A stretch of 64,000 nt of DNA from Brachypodium distachyon (taxonomy: Eukaryota > Streptophyta > Magnoliopsida > Poales > Poaceae), in assembly GCF_000005505.3 (NCBI RefSeq), contig NC_016131.3, positions 55,599,355 to 55,663,354 on the forward strand, in the 5' to 3' direction. Position 1 is the first letter of the stretch, and the number at the start of each line of letters is the position of its first letter. Positions 63,701 through 64,000 of the stretch are shown one piece after another. A model generated the notes under the pieces. It was not told the origin of the DNA, searched no databases, and worked only from the letters and a program-made list of their open reading frames with translations. Made by a program: the position numbers and the translations under genes.

Positions 63701-64000
63701 ATGGCCGGGGCGCCCCCTTTATAGGCGCAGGGGAGGGGCTTGCCACCGCGCACGCCGAATCACTGCAACACACGCGGCTCCCCGCCCCTTGAAGTGCGGT
63801 ACGGTCCTCACCACTCTGCATGCCAAGTCGCCGCGGCACACGTGGCGGCTTCCTCCTGAATCAGGGGCCTCGAAGTGCGGCGAGTCCCTCGTGATGCGGT
63901 CACTCCACACCACGGCCCGTGGGCGGTCCACGAGCATTACAGTGCGCAAGATTCCTCCTTTACCCTGCACATTAGATTCTTACCAAGCCTGAGATGCTGC
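63701..64000. other. Retroelement interior continuing past the window
   Basis: GC-rich non-coding sequence. I see no gene, and the 3' LTR is not reached. Confidence 0.4.

Noticed and set aside
1..64000. CRISPR arrays, bacterial operons or prophage features
   Set aside because: Introns, MITEs, CACTA and LTR elements and plant microRNAs show nuclear plant DNA. No spacer-repeat arrays with CRISPR spacing were seen.

Overview
This is plant nuclear DNA from a large, transposon-rich grass genome. A Triticeae or related pooid grass fits best. Genes have GT-AG introns, single-exon genes are very GC-rich, and several Stowaway MITEs (CTCCCTCCGT ends, TA target) sit beside CACTA, hAT and MULE-type elements and a gypsy-like retroelement of the kind common in Triticeae. 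The species cannot be fixed from sequence alone.

Layout. 0-2 kb: a fold-back repeat and three Stowaway MITEs. 2.2-13.6 kb (+): a complete 32-exon gene for a MATH-USP deubiquitinase orthologous to Arabidopsis UBP12/UBP13 (human USP7). 15.9-16.7 kb (+): an intronless short-chain dehydrogenase/reductase. 21.0-23.3 kb (+): a five-exon UXT prefoldin-like gene. 24-50 kb: a scattered carboxylesterase (CXE15-like) family with two intact genes (24.0 and 49.0 kb, both -), one frameshifted pseudogene (27.2 kb, -) and two fragments (43.6 kb -, 45.2 kb +). 25.3 kb: a MULE-type fold-back element with a 9-bp target duplication. 29.3-30.4 kb: a non-autonomous hAT element with an 8-bp duplication. 30.6-38.9 kb: a complete CACTA element with matching ends and an ATA target duplication, carrying a deleted TnpD-type transposase gene and a Ulp1-type protease gene.

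38.9-40.8 kb (-): a polycistronic MIR395 cluster, a tandem array of about ten recognisable miR395 hairpins plus two decayed ones, with a TATA box upstream of the first hairpin. This is the most biologically important locus that a protein-only annotation would miss, because its spurious ORFs hide it. 43.6-46.1 kb is a patchwork of gene fragments (CXE ends, a CDC48C-like AAA fragment, a DUF1618-like piece). 50.4-53.3 kb: a decayed hAT-type (DUF4371) transposase gene. 54-57.7 kb (+): a multi-exon gene of the Ulp1-associated type, with exons open as far as they can be phased, cut by a retroelement LTR at 57,698. 58.6-64 kb: interior of a gypsy-type element with a broken gag-like reading frame.

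The host genes do not form an operon or obvious pathway. UBP12/13 and UXT are housekeeping regulatory genes, the SDR and CXE genes are metabolic, and MIR395 controls sulfate assimilation. A recurring feature is very small poly(A/T)-bearing insertions of 8-38 bp flanked by perfect 9-17 bp direct repeats. They point either to extremely truncated retroposition or to filler-type double-strand-break repair; one case copies its filler from about 150 bp away.
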